From positions 22,214,501 through 22,278,500 of the forward strand of contig NC_071353.1 in the NCBI RefSeq assembly GCF_943734655.1: DNA of 64,000 bases, read 5' to 3'. Positions 35,020 through 45,329 of this stretch are shown one piece after another; position 1 is the first letter of the stretch; the number at the start of each line of letters is the position of its first letter. The notes beneath the pieces are model-generated. The model made no database searches and was not told where the DNA came from. It saw only the letters and a program-made list of their open reading frames with translations. The stretch is from Sabethes cyaneus. Its lineage: Eukaryota; Arthropoda; Insecta; Diptera; Culicidae. The position numbers and the translations under genes are program-made.

Positions 35020-35803
35020 TTATTCGTCACGGTTTCGAAGGAATTCTCGAACTTTCCCTGTAATATGACTCATTAGGCGGCACACACTTTCTTCGTCCAT
35101 CGTGTTGTCTATCTTATTCCACCAGGTCTTCATCTGATTGGTGTCTTAAACAAACTTTTCCCTTGGCCTTGAGTCTCCTCTTCATGATTGCCCAGTATTT
35201 CTCAGTAGGGCGGAACTGGGGGCATCTTTCTCTGCATACCATTCTTGAACGACTTCGCTGCAATGACAGCTTGCCAAATCTGGCCAAAACATCACGGAAT
35301 TGTGGTGCGAACGAATGAATGGCAAAATTCGTTTTTGGACACACTCCTTTTGGTACAGTTCCGACGTCACTGTCTTATTTGTAACGAATTTGCTTGGAAC
35401 ATCCCCCCGAGTCGTTGCCAAGTAAAATTTTTGACCTGGCATTTGCCCGAAATCATCCTTGACATAGGTTTCACCGTCCCTCAGAAGACACCGATTTTGG
35501 CCACACTATTCTGTTTTATGGACTTGATTCCTTCCCGGAGTCGAATTCTCCTCACGGTATTATGGGCAGCACCGAATTTTCTGGCCAAATCACGACAAAT
35601 TGGGATTACTCTTGATGGTCTTCAATATCTTAGCACGCAGTTTCCGGTCGACAGTTCCACTCTGATGATTAGCTTAAGGGAATCGTGATAACGCGCCATA
35701 CGGTATTTCTGGGCAATTTCAGCTGTTTAGCTAGCCTAGTTGCAGACCACAATGGATTTTCCAAATAGCTGTGCACAATTTTTACCCTTCTTTCGGCTTT
35801 CAT
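35020..35803 (-). pseudogene. ITmD37E-type transposase pseudogene
   Basis: The minus strand starts MKAERRVKIVHSYLENPLW, with a helix-turn-helix-like stretch ATRLAKQLKLPRNTVWRV. Motifs then appear in order across frame changes: MPGQKFYLATTRGDVPSKF, TSELYQKECVQKRILPFIRS, FWPDLASCHCSEVVQEWYAE (second catalytic D), PTEKYWAIMKRRLKAKGK (catalytic E region, I changed to T), ending EESVCRLMSHITGKVREFL before a TAA. Relative to the family as I know it, about 25 residues are missing between DVPSKF and VTNKTVTSEL. Several stops make it non-functional. Confidence 0.85.
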
Positions 35804-35967
35804 TTGGTTTGTTTACAAAATACGGTCGTTTTGCGGAATGTCAAAAATACGTAGGTGAAGCTAACAAAATTTCCGACAAGTGAGCGCCAAGAACTTCCAA
35901 ATCCGTCCACCAAGAGCCTTACAATATGAGCAAAAGTTTGGTCCAATTTTAAATGAAGCCAGCTTTA

Positions 35968-36130
35968 AGCTATGAAAGGGATTTGGAGCGGTTCTAAGCT
36001 TAATTTCAGATTATTTTTTCTTTCGGCCTTTAAAAGGAGTTTACAGCGATTATGAGCTTAATTTGGGATCATTTTGTTTTTCGGCTTTGGCCTTTAAAAG
36101 AGTTTTAGATTAGATTCTGAGCTTTATTTG
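35968..36130. repeat. 77-bp minisatellite, block 2
   Basis: Continuation of block 1 on the far side of the ITmD37E element, with units such as CGGCTTTGGCCTTTAAAAG and GAGCTTAATTTGGGATCAT. It grades into the 'GGTTCGGTACGATCAT' repeat that follows. Confidence 0.85.
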
Positions 36131-36177
36131 GAATCACTATTGAATGATTCGTCGATACGATTATAGATTATTTAAGC

Positions 36178-36697
36178 CAGTGGTGGCCACATTCCGCCTC
36201 TCAGTTGGCTTCGAGGTATGACGCTGGCCTAATAAGCCAGTCGTCGTATGTTCGAATCTCGACTGGGAAAGGCCGTTAGAGTCAATGGGATCGTAGCAAC
36301 TGGCCCTGCAATTGTCCTGCACTCTAACAGCTGGCTGCGAAGTCTGTCGTATAAAAACAGAAGGTTTAGTTTCGATAACGGAATGTAGCACCTAGGCTTT
36401 GCTTTGCTTTGCTTTGGTGGCCACATGTGGCCCTGCAGCATGATTCGTGCGACCCGCGGACTGATTTGAAAAATGGTGGACTTACGAGAGTCACTCAGTT
36501 TAGTTGTAATGCCTCGTGCATGTTGTGAATCTGAATGCCTTCCGGTTCAAATCTTGTGGTGATTCCTAGAAAATGGTTTTTGCTTTCGTATATTTTACAT
36601 TTTGTTGTGCACTGGAATAGCCAGAGATTATTGCGGTTCGCGGCATTCATGGGCGATCTGATTTGGCCCGCACCATGTCTATTCCTGGGCACCACTG
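36178..36697. mobile_element. hAT-like MITE containing a SINE
   Basis: Ends CAGTGGTGGCC and (complement) CAGTGGTGCCC, flanked by ATTTAAGC (36170-36177) and ATTTAAAC (36698-36705), an 8-bp duplication with one change. Without the SINE the element is about 286 bp. The CAGTGGTG terminus and the 8-bp duplication place it in the hAT superfamily. No transposase domain is visible. Confidence 0.88.
36193..36415 (+). mobile_element. tRNA-derived SINE inside the hAT-like MITE
   Basis: An 11-bp perfect duplication GGTGGCCACAT (36182-36192, 36416-36426) frames 223 bp closely related to the SINE at 11160: AGTTGGCTTCGAGGTATGAC (box A region), CAGTCGTCGTATGTTCGAAT (box B), CTGCGAAGTCTGTCG in the body. The 3' end is a (CTTTG)n run. 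The SINE was inserted close to the left terminus of the MITE. Confidence 0.92.
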
Positions 36698-36986
36698 ATT
36701 TAAACGGTTCGGTCTGATCATTTATAAGTAAAATAACTCGGTGGCATCATTATTAGATGAAGTATATGGGTCGGTACAACCATTTAAAAGTAAAATGATT
36801 CGGTACGTTCGTTGTTAAATGAACTACATATATGGTTCGGTATGATCATAGATAAATCAAATGATTCGGTACGATCATTGTTGAATGAACACCATATAGT
36901 TCTATATATATTCTATATTGGTTCTATATTGGTGGATGATCTATATTGCTCAGTAAAGTATATGGTTCGGTACAACCATAGATTAA

Positions 36987-38017
36987 CCCCTCAAGGTCTA
37001 CATCATTTTTAGCACCGCAAAATTCACTAAAATGGCCGTAACTTTTTTATCTTTCAATATTTTTTCACCAAATTTGGGAATTTTGCCGAAAATATTTTCT
37101 ATTTTCATAATATCTATAGATAATGGCCATATGTCATATGGTCCCGGAGTTATTCCGGAGTTCCTTGGGGGACCGAGATATGGCTTTTTTAGATAAAGTT
37201 GCCAAATATCTAAAATTTGTTTGAAATCTGTTGATTTTTGTAAACATATCATCGACTGTGGACATATCAGTTACTTTGCCGCAGTTAGGAGCCAGGGTTC
37301 ACGTCATCCGGATCCGGGGGGACATTATAAATCCGGAACCGGTTCCCGTAACGGGACATTTCAGCATCAGTAAAGCATGTCGTGTCGCATAACAAAAAAC
37401 ATCAGCATTCGACAAAATAGCTATTGGCGATCATCTCATGTCTCTCAGAGGCCATATGGCCGATTCCAGGTCCCGGACAAGTTCCTCCGAAATCCGTTCC
37501 GTGCTTGAATCAGAAAAGAAACCCTCCCCGGACCCGGAACCGGTCATACGGCCTCTGAGAGACATGAGATGGTCACCAATCGCCATTTTGTCGAATGCTG
37601 ATGTTTTTTGATATGCGACACGACATGCTTTACTGATGCTGAAATGTCCCGTTACGGGAACCGGTTCCAGATTTATAGTGTCCCCCCGGATCCGGATGGC
37701 GCGCACCATGGCTCCTAACTGCGGCAAAGTAACTGATATGTCCACAGTCGATGATATGTTTACAAAAATCAACAGATTTCAAACAAATTTTAGATATTTG
37801 GCAACTTTATCTAAAAAAGCCATATCTCGGTCCCCCAAGGAACTCCGGAATAACTCCGGGACCATATGACATATGGCCATTATCTATAGATATTATGAAA
37901 ATAGAAAATATTTTCGGCAAAATTCCCAAATTCGGTGAAAAAATATTGAAAGATAAAAAAGTTACGGCCATTTTAGTGAATTTTGCGGTGCTAAAAATGA
38001 TGTAGACCTTAGAGGGG
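36987..38017. mobile_element. piggyBac-like near-perfect palindrome, 1,031 bp
   Basis: TTAA flanks both ends (36983-36986, 38018-38021). Arms 36987-37455 and 37549-38017 are almost identical in inverse; a 255-bp part is identical, so the same 84-codon frame appears on the minus strand at 36998-37252 and on the plus strand at 37751-38005. The roughly 90-bp centre includes CCGGACCCGGAACCGG-like sequence. Termini CCCCTCAAGGTCTACATC and CCCCTCTAAGGTCTACATC differ by a base or so. No transposase. Confidence 0.92.
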
Positions 38018-38189
38018 TTAAGAGAAAGTCCCCAATGGCTGGACAACCTCTAGGCCAAACACTAGGATCTCTCAAAAACAAAGATTATTCAAAATATTCG
38101 GAAAGCATGGGACAATAGTAAATTGCTAAATAGTAAAGATATCATGGTGTCCCAATTATGACGTCTTTGTTTCAAAAGGTAAATTTTCT

Positions 38190-38395
38190 TTTTAGGTATC
38201 ATTTTATTTTTCGGTTTTTTTTGTGACCTTTAATATAGGCGTAGAGAGATTCTGAGCTTAATTTTGGATCATTTTGTCATCCCGGCCTTTCCTGACCTTT
38301 AAATAGGTTTAGAGCGATTTTGAATCTATCTTGGAATTATTTTGTTTTTTGGCCTTTTGTGACCTTGGCGGTTTAGTGCGATTCTTCGTGATTGA
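38190..38395. repeat. 77-bp minisatellite, block 3
   Basis: Three diverged units (TTTTCGG...GACCTTTAATATAGGCGTAG, GATTCTGAGCTTAATTTTGG, CCGGCCTTTCCTGACCTTTA) lie beyond the piggyBac-like palindrome. Array and transposase remnant meet at about 38395-38430. Confidence 0.8.
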
Positions 38396-38429
38396 AATAA
38401 CAATTAAAAATGATAGTTACAAATGGTAG

Positions 38430-39000
38430 ATAAAAATGGATGCAATGCAAATGGTAGGCAAACTCTGGGGTCCCTAAAATCGGGTGTAGATATAATCGGT
38501 AATGCACTGTATTGCTTGGCGAAGATTGTTTCATATGCTTGAAAATGTCGGCAACATATCCCCATTCGATTGCCGGTTTATAGCTCCTGTCTAGGAACTT
38601 GTTTGTAGTCCGTCTCGATGCAGGTTTTGTCGTCCATGACCACGCAATCAAACTTCGTCGGCATCGTGATGCACAGCTTTCGGGATCAAATTTTGTACGT
38701 CGTTCTTGTTAAACGTCACAATTTGCAGTCATCTGCTTCTTATAAGACGTTTAGATTCTTTGCGATGCCTCGAACGGAGATGATGTTCACTTGAAAGTGC
38801 TGGCCACTCTTTTCGTCATCGCTACAACATCCGGCTTACGTTTTTCCTCCGAATCCAGATTTCATGGCTGTCGATAAACTTTTCCTGAATACTTTTATTA
38901 CGTTGGTGACAGTTGATGAAACCATTTGGCTTTGGCCCGATGAGTGAGTAAACTTGCACTTGCTGATGCGTTGGATGCCATTTTTATATTTAACTGAAAA
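38430..39000 (-). pseudogene. ITmD37E-type transposase, N-terminal and middle fragment
   Basis: The minus strand carries, with frameshifts, VVMDDKTCIETDYKQVPRQE (near 38640-38580), which corresponds to the first catalytic D (MDDxT) followed by a P-x-Q motif, then GYVADIFKHMKQ (near 38555-38520). Poorly preserved N-terminal sequence extends to about 39000. It stops where the minisatellite begins, and its expected continuation lies at 33640-33814. Confidence 0.68.
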
Positions 39001-42000
39001 GTAAATGTCAAAATCAAAACAGAGACAGCATTCTACACGCACACACCTAAAAAATGAAGGGTGTGCAGAGTTTCACAGACACTATCAAAATAAACGAGTC
39101 ACCCAAATTTTGATTGTAACACCCTTTAATATAATCTTTACATAAATTAGAGTGTTAAATGGCATCGATCACGTGCAAGAGCTGAGCACAATTTAATGAT
39201 AATTCAGTCACTTTGAACAGATAGATACGAGGGCATAGTCAACGTGTTTGTTCGATTCTTCCGTTGTGTTACTGCCACCCTGTGAATCTAATTCGAATCG
39301 AACGTAACTCAAATCGACACAGCTGAAGTTGCACATCTTCCGGAGGCTTAAATTTTTACTGCTGCTATCTGAAGTGTCTCTGCAATTTATTACCGCGCAC
39401 ACTTGGCAACAGAACTGGGACAGGAAATAACTGTTCGCAGAGTTACGATACACTTTTATACCTAACTGTGTGAATCGTTGAAAAGCAATGAAATGCGAAA
39501 CGTTTTACTGCATTTTTTCTCTCGCTCAGAAAAGAATAATTCCATGTGCTAAAGGTACTGATCCAGGTATACCAAGAAATTAGATAAATTATGTCTGATT
39601 TTCATATTCATTTATTTTTCTGTTGTGTTTTGTCCGATTTGTTTTCCATTCTTTATGAGTGACTTTTTTGTGCTTTTTACTTCAATAGTAATATTTGGAT
39701 CGTTTCTACGATTTTCTTGTCCTAGTTAAACTGTTGTTCGAACAGCAGTAACGAAAGAATTCTTTTTGAGTTCTACCGAATGTACATGAAAATGCGTCAG
39801 CATCGTTGTACGTCACTGACGTACTTCATTTCAGTACTGGATTCCCAGGAGAACCAATCTCATTCATATTATTTTGATGAGGAAAATATGAAAAAACATC
39901 TTTAGCTAGATGTGGTGCTACAGAAAATCTTCTACCCAACGAACCAAAATGGTAGCTTGCTCAGTTTGTTGATTTATTCGTTACGCTTATTATGCACTCA
40001 TTACTGGCATATAATGAAACTCAATAATATTAGTAATAAACGAAACACATTACCTATCAGTTGTTCGCAATTCGTGCAGAAATGTGCGTGCTTCCTTTAA
40101 TATTGTTTGTTGGATGTGGGTGAAATGGGTTTGCTTTGTTTCTCCAAGTGCACATTTTTTCCGCTTTCCAACATCAGCATTATCATTTTCTACAACCCTC
40201 TCAAGTTTGGTTTCAGATGCTGTTTCAGGAGCTGCTTTCATCTTTCGTGATCAGAAGAAGGGTAGAAGTAGAAAGCTTGCGTTTCATTAGTACGAAAGAG
40301 CTGCTTGGTTTTTCGCTTTTTTACCTTGGGATCGTGGGCAGCTTGTTGTTGGCTGCTGTCTTCCGGCGATGCGCTCCACAAGCCCTTCCGTTTTTGTCCC
40401 CTGCCCGTTGGTTGGTTGGCTGGCACTCCTCATAAAAACCAGTCCTTAAAGAATCGTCTGTAATTGCAATTATGTCTTCAGTGGGGTCGCTTGTTGAACA
40501 ACGTGCAGCCCTTGAAATGAGAGCTATGAATGAGAACAAAGTACTGGCTGGAAAATTTTACGACTTGAAGCGCCAAGCATTAAAATTTCGAATAAATTAA
40601 ATAACTTATTGCACTGGTTCCCTCGCCACTCAGTGCGGAACAAAAACGTAATGTAATGTCATTTTATTCCACCGAATACGAAAACGTACACTCCAACAGG
40701 ATTTTCGGTCTGGGTTTTATCAATATGAATTAGCTCGTGTATTTCGATGGCATTTACCGCAGCCATACGAAATTATTCACTGTTAATCTGCACAGAATGC
40801 TTCCTTCCCTATAAAAGCAATGCTCTAGTATGGTATAAGTACTTTTCCATGGAGACGACTAATTCACGCCAATCTAGTTTGGCAGTCGCTTATTGCATTG
40901 GAGGTTTTCCGATATGGATTGGGGAAAACTTTTTCTCCAATCGGAATTGCAACGTATTCGAGTATAACGAGTGGAATGGTGGCTGATTTCAGGATTCAAG
41001 TATGTCATTCGCAGTCGATTTTAGAAAAGTTTAGAGCTTTTGATAACTTTCTGCCTAACCATGTGGAATTGTAGAGCATGTGTAGAGAAATATCGTCGTA
41101 TTGAAGTACAAATTACATTCGATTCAAATAAAGAATGTTTTCAAAAGTTTTTGGGACTCGGCTACTGAGGGTATGACTTTCGGTAAAGGAAGACGTAATT
41201 AGTGGAAACAACGAACAGTTCGAAACAAGTTCGTTGCTTTCAAACAAAACTGAATGTTAAAGTTTGTTAAATTCTCTGATTCGATTTAAAGTTAATTCGG
41301 TGTTTTTTAGTTGATTTTAAGTAGTCTTTTAAGAAACTAAGGAATAACTATGTTCACTATAAAGATGACTACCCTTTCGTTCATGGCATGTAACATATAG
41401 CACTGATTTTCGCACTAGTCAACATACGTCAGCGAATCAATTTTCGGATCGTGATTCAATAATCCGCAAACGGAAAACTGATTTGGCTGGAACCGAAAAC
41501 TTCCACCGGCAGCAACGTAGATTCTTTTAGCCCGTCGCCACGACACACGACGTCAAGTCACATTTTTCACACGACGAAAAGAAAAGAAAAATAGTGAAAA
41601 AATGCACTGCAAGTAAAGTAATGCATGCATCGCATGCAACACGGAGCAAACGAGCCGAAAATCCTGGCTCAGCATTTTCACAATGGCTGCTGCTTTGCCA
41701 CTCATCCCGCTGGAATAAAACCGAACGATGGCCTTCTACAGTTCGGCGCGAGCGAGGGTAATCAATAAAGTTCAATTTTCATTTCAATCGCTTTCGCGCC
41801 GGGAAATGGTGCTGCTCCAGGGATCGCTAACGTGGGAACGGTGGGAAGGTGGCTGAATGTCACTTGGTAGGAGAAAATTGTTTGTCTATATATGCGAGAT
41901 TATGTGCGTGGGTTTGTTTGGCTGTGTGTGTGTATGGCTGTATCAATACGTGGGAAAGAGATGAAACAGAAACTGATGGAGGACGGACACGGAGAAAAAA

Positions 42001-42560
42001 CTTTTATGCCGGAGAGCTCGTCGAGAGTCTTCAGTTTGTTGAAGAGCCATGAAGTAAGTCCATGGTTGATGGTCGTTTCTGCTTCTGAAAAGTACTTAAC
42101 ATTTTCCTTGCGTGGCTTCGGTACGTTCCGTTTTCAAGTGCAGTGAAATGCACCGAGCAATGGAATGTTGATGCACACTGATGTTTGATAATACCGATAG
42201 GTGGCAACTGCTTGCTCAGGCGTTCTTCGCGTTCTTTTAATAATTTTTATACGGTTTTTAATCTTGTTATAAACTCATTATTTTGTTTGCTCCTTTTTAA
42301 GAATTTCTTTTTTTATCATTATGTTTTGAAGTAATGTCTACAGTGTTTTGTTTTCAACTATTAAATTTTACTACTTTAAGAGTAAATTCTTTCAGTTATT
42401 CTACTTCACACTTCACTTTGTCCCATTATTTCTAGCTTTTTACAAGTTATTTCCTACTGGATAATTATTTCTCACCGTTCACGTTCCATTTTTTAAGTTT
42501 TCAGGATTTCGTTTCTTTGTTCTTTGCCTTAATGGGTTAATTCTGTTTCCAACTGTGATA
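39001..42560. other. Stretch without recognisable gene
   Basis: Only short frames on both strands, the longest about 99 codons (40136-40435), which is in conflict with frames on the other strand. I see no domains, paired splice sites or strong repeats. Around 41720-41830 the sequence is somewhat GC-richer. Confidence 0.4.
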
Positions 42561-43160
42561 TTTTTAAAGCTACGAAAAAATACTCTAAAAACAGAAAACA
42601 AAAAACTGGAAAACCGAAAACATAAAAACAGTTAACAGAAAACAGAAAATAAAAAATGAAAGAGAAAACAAAGGAAAACAGAAAACAAAACAGTAACAAA
42701 AAACCCGATTTAATCCACCTGGTGGTGAAAAGAACCTTCAAAATTGGCTCTAAAAATCGGGGGGCAAAAAACAAATTTGTTACACTTGAGTAAAAATTGT
42801 TTGTATAAAATCAATTATCTGTGGGTTTTACAGCCTAAAGAACTCGAAAAAAGAGTGTACGGAGTGTTAACGCTTCTAGCACGAAACAAAAATGGAAGTA
42901 CAAATAATGTAGCTTCCGAAAACCGGCAAAAATTTTTTTTTCAATTTTGACTTTATTTTAGAAGGTTTTGCATAGAAAATAACAACGTATATATCAAAAG
43001 CAAGAATAAATTTGGGTTTCACAATTAAACTTCAAGTAAAACTTCCTACAAATCTTAATTTTTTGCGTGACTAAAAAAATCTCTTTGTTTTGTGGACTAA
43101 GCTTTAAAAAAAAGTCTTACTACAAAAAATTAATTGTTTTATTTAGTTAAAGCCATTGCA
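42561..43160. repeat. A-rich (AACAGAAA)n stretch plus relative of the Harbinger-like MITE
   Basis: 42575-42710 is purine-rich low-complexity DNA made of AACAGAAAAC variants. From about 42730 to 43110 the sequence matches the interior of the 34465-34940 MITE (AATCGGGGGGCAAAAAA, ATCAATTATCTGTGGG, CTTCTAGCACGAAACAAAAA), without its terminal inverted repeats. Confidence 0.7.
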
Positions 43161-43544
43161 CACCTAACTTGATCAATGCTTCTTATAGCATTTTTTCTCA
43201 GCTTTCCGATGGTGGTTTTGAAATTAAAATCGGTTGGGGGATCATGACGAAAACGGCGATTTTTTGATAAAATCCAACATGGCGACCGAATTCAAGATGG
43301 CCGTCAATTTTTTTTTATTCCATTTGAAAGCTCTGTTCTTCTTTACAGAACCGGGCAATTTGTTATTTGTTTCATGGCAAATTTATGAAATATCACATGA
43401 TAAAGATCTCAAGGTTTGCTGGTGTAGGTGAAGGTGTAATTCTTATTTTTTAACCATTTTCAACCAATTAAGGGTAAAAGTTCCAATATTTGAAGACTTC
43501 GTGTCACTAGTGGCCCCGTTTCAGCGAGAATTACTCAGTCAATT

Positions 43545-43915
43545 TTTACGCGTTCATAGTAAATCAAAGCCGCGTAAAAAAACCGCGTAAATTCCGAAAA
43601 TCGCGTAAGAAAACCGCGCAAATTCCGAAAATCGGGTTAAAAAAACCGCGTAAATTCCGAAATTCGTGTAAAAAACCAAAATTTCGCGTAAAAAAACTGT
43701 GGATTTCAACACTACGCGAAAAAATAGACGTTTTGAGCACGTAAATTCTGAAAAAAAAACCGCGTGAATTCCGAAATTCGCGTAAAAAAACCGCGTAAAT
43801 TCCGAAAATCCCGTAAAAAATCGCGTAAATTCCGCAATTTGCTTAAAAAAAACCGCGTAAATTCCGAAATTCGCGTAAAAAACCGCGTAAATTCTGAAAT
43901 TCGCGTAAAAAGCGA
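43545..43915. repeat. Minisatellite of CGCGTAAATTCCGAAATT type
   Basis: Roughly a dozen repeats combine CGCGTAAAAAAACCGCG and TAAATTCCGAAATT. Their length (about 33 bp, a multiple of 3 in many units) keeps a minus-strand frame of 139 codons open at 43554-43973, giving repeats of FYANFGIYAVF. I regard that frame as a by-product of the repeat. CpG-rich for this window. Confidence 0.88.
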
Positions 43916-44044
43916 CTTCAGTGTAGTTATATTTCGACAACCATAAGAGATGGATAGTTACTATATTCGACAAAGTTCCTTATTTTAGTATGTTCAACAA
44001 CTTTTATAAAAACATCGTATTTTTGGTTCGCAATTAAAACCTTT

Positions 44045-44560
44045 TATTTCAGTCACTCTAAGAAAACAGTAAACTAAAAACAGTAACTAGCAAGCAGAAA
44101 AAAGAAAACAGAACAAAGAAAATAGAAAACAAAAAGATATCGAAAAACAGCAAACAGAAAATAGTGAACAATTAACAGACAAAAGAAAACAGAAAAAACA
44201 ATAACAAAAAACAAACAGAAAATAGTAAACAAAAAAAGCAAAACAGAAAAATATAAAAAACAGAGAACAGAAAAAACAGAGAAGGTGAACAGAAAATAGT
44301 TAACAGAAAATGGTAACAAAAAACAAACAGAAAATATAAAAAAGAAATCAAAACAGTAACAAAAAACAAAAAGAAAATGGTAAACAGAAACCAGTTTAAA
44401 AAGGTAACAAAAAACAGGAACAGAAAACAGTAGGCAATAGACAGATAAAAGAAAACAGAATACAGGACACAGTAACAAAACACACAACAAAAAGTAAAAA
44501 ACGAAAAAGCAGAAAATGCAGAAACGTAGCAAATGTAGAATACATAAAAGAGCAGAATAC
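44045..44560. repeat. A-rich low-complexity tract (AACAGAAAATAG type)
   Basis: Strand-asymmetric purine-rich DNA made of AACAGAAAA variants, resuming at about 44800-45130. On the minus strand it yields long Phe/Leu/Cys-rich frames (135-162 codons) that mimic membrane proteins but simply translate TTTTCTGTT repeats. Confidence 0.85.
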
Positions 44561-44577
44561 ATAAAAATGTTAAAAAC

Positions 44578-44777
44578 ACATTGTATTGTGGATATTCGGC
44601 TTTCCAGTGAGTTTTATATTGAAAACGGCTTTTTTATACTGCCTGACGTTTCGGCCTTTGGTTTTGGCCTTTTTCAAAGGTTAACCATATTACCTTGTTA
44701 ACCATATTACCAGACAAGAAGGTCGTTGATATTTCAATATAAAACTGACTGGAAAGCCGAAAATCTCCTATACAGTA
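44578..44777. mobile_element. MITE-like inverted repeat, about 200 bp
   Basis: TCGGCTTTCCAGTGAGTTTT and ATATTGAAA on the left are mirrored by TTTCAATATAAAACTGACTGG and AAAGCCGA on the right. The centre holds two copies of GTTAACCATATTACC and the sequence GACGTTTCGGCCTTTGG. The target duplication is not resolved. Confidence 0.72.
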
Positions 44778-45329
44778 TATGTAACTACTTCAGTTGATCT
44801 TAACAGTTAAAAACAGAGAAAACATAGGAAAACAGAATATACAAAATTGACAAAAACTTTAAAAATAATTTGCAATGGCCTCGTTTAAAAAACAAACTGC
44901 CAACATAGAAGATTTGGGAAACAGAACGCAGAAAATAAAAACGAAACGCTAACATAGAAAACACAAAAACATCAAAAACCCAGAAAATACAAAACATAAT
45001 GCGAACAGCGAAAAGATTCAGAAAACACACGAAGCATAGAAATCATAGCAAGCGTAGAAAATGTATTCTACGCGATACAGCAAAAAACTCAAATTACAGA
45101 AAATAGAAGAAGAAAATAGAAGAAAACTAAAAACTTACAGTCACATTCGAAACGCTGGAAAGATTACAAAATCTGTTCTACTTTTAATAGAATGACAGAA
45201 AATTAATACGAGAATAATAAAAACTTGGCTATAAATCTTGCAAATCGTAGGAACTACTTTACTGCTTTTTTTTTATTGTTTTTCAGTGTCAGATTAATTC
45301 TTTTCCTGTGTCATAGTTAGTTATGCTTT

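Larger units (their letters stand above)
34409..35965 (-). mobile_element. ITmD37E-like Tc1/mariner element with TIRs and TA duplication
   Basis: Left end AAGCTTGCTTCAGATAGTAT and right end (complement) AAGCTGGCTTCATTTAAAAT are imperfect inverted repeats that continue into ATTGGAMCAAA. TA flanks both ends (34407-34408, 35966-35967), and joining the flanks restores a minisatellite unit (ATTCTAAGCT). It carries the broken transposase at 35020-35803 and a MITE at 34465-34940. Without the MITE the element is about 1.08 kb. Confidence 0.88.
36131..36985. repeat. About 68-bp tandem repeat (GATTCGGTACGATCAT type)
   Basis: Diverged units carrying GATTCGGTACGATCATTGTT, GAATGA and TATATGGTTCGG occur at 36131-36169 and 36698-36985. 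They are separated by the hAT-like MITE and its SINE. The array ends where the piggyBac-like palindrome starts. Confidence 0.75.

Noticed and set aside
36998..38005. Two identical 84-codon frames on opposite strands
   Set aside because: Not a duplicated gene: they are the mirrored arms of the TTAA-flanked palindrome, and no domain is present.
43554..43973. 139-codon minus-strand frame with FGIYAVF repeats
   Set aside because: Explained by a minisatellite whose unit length is close to a multiple of three.
44074..44579. Two long hydrophobic minus-strand frames resembling multi-pass membrane proteins
   Set aside because: They translate an A-rich AACAGAAAA tract read from the opposite strand; both frames overlap and have the same Phe/Leu/Cys bias.
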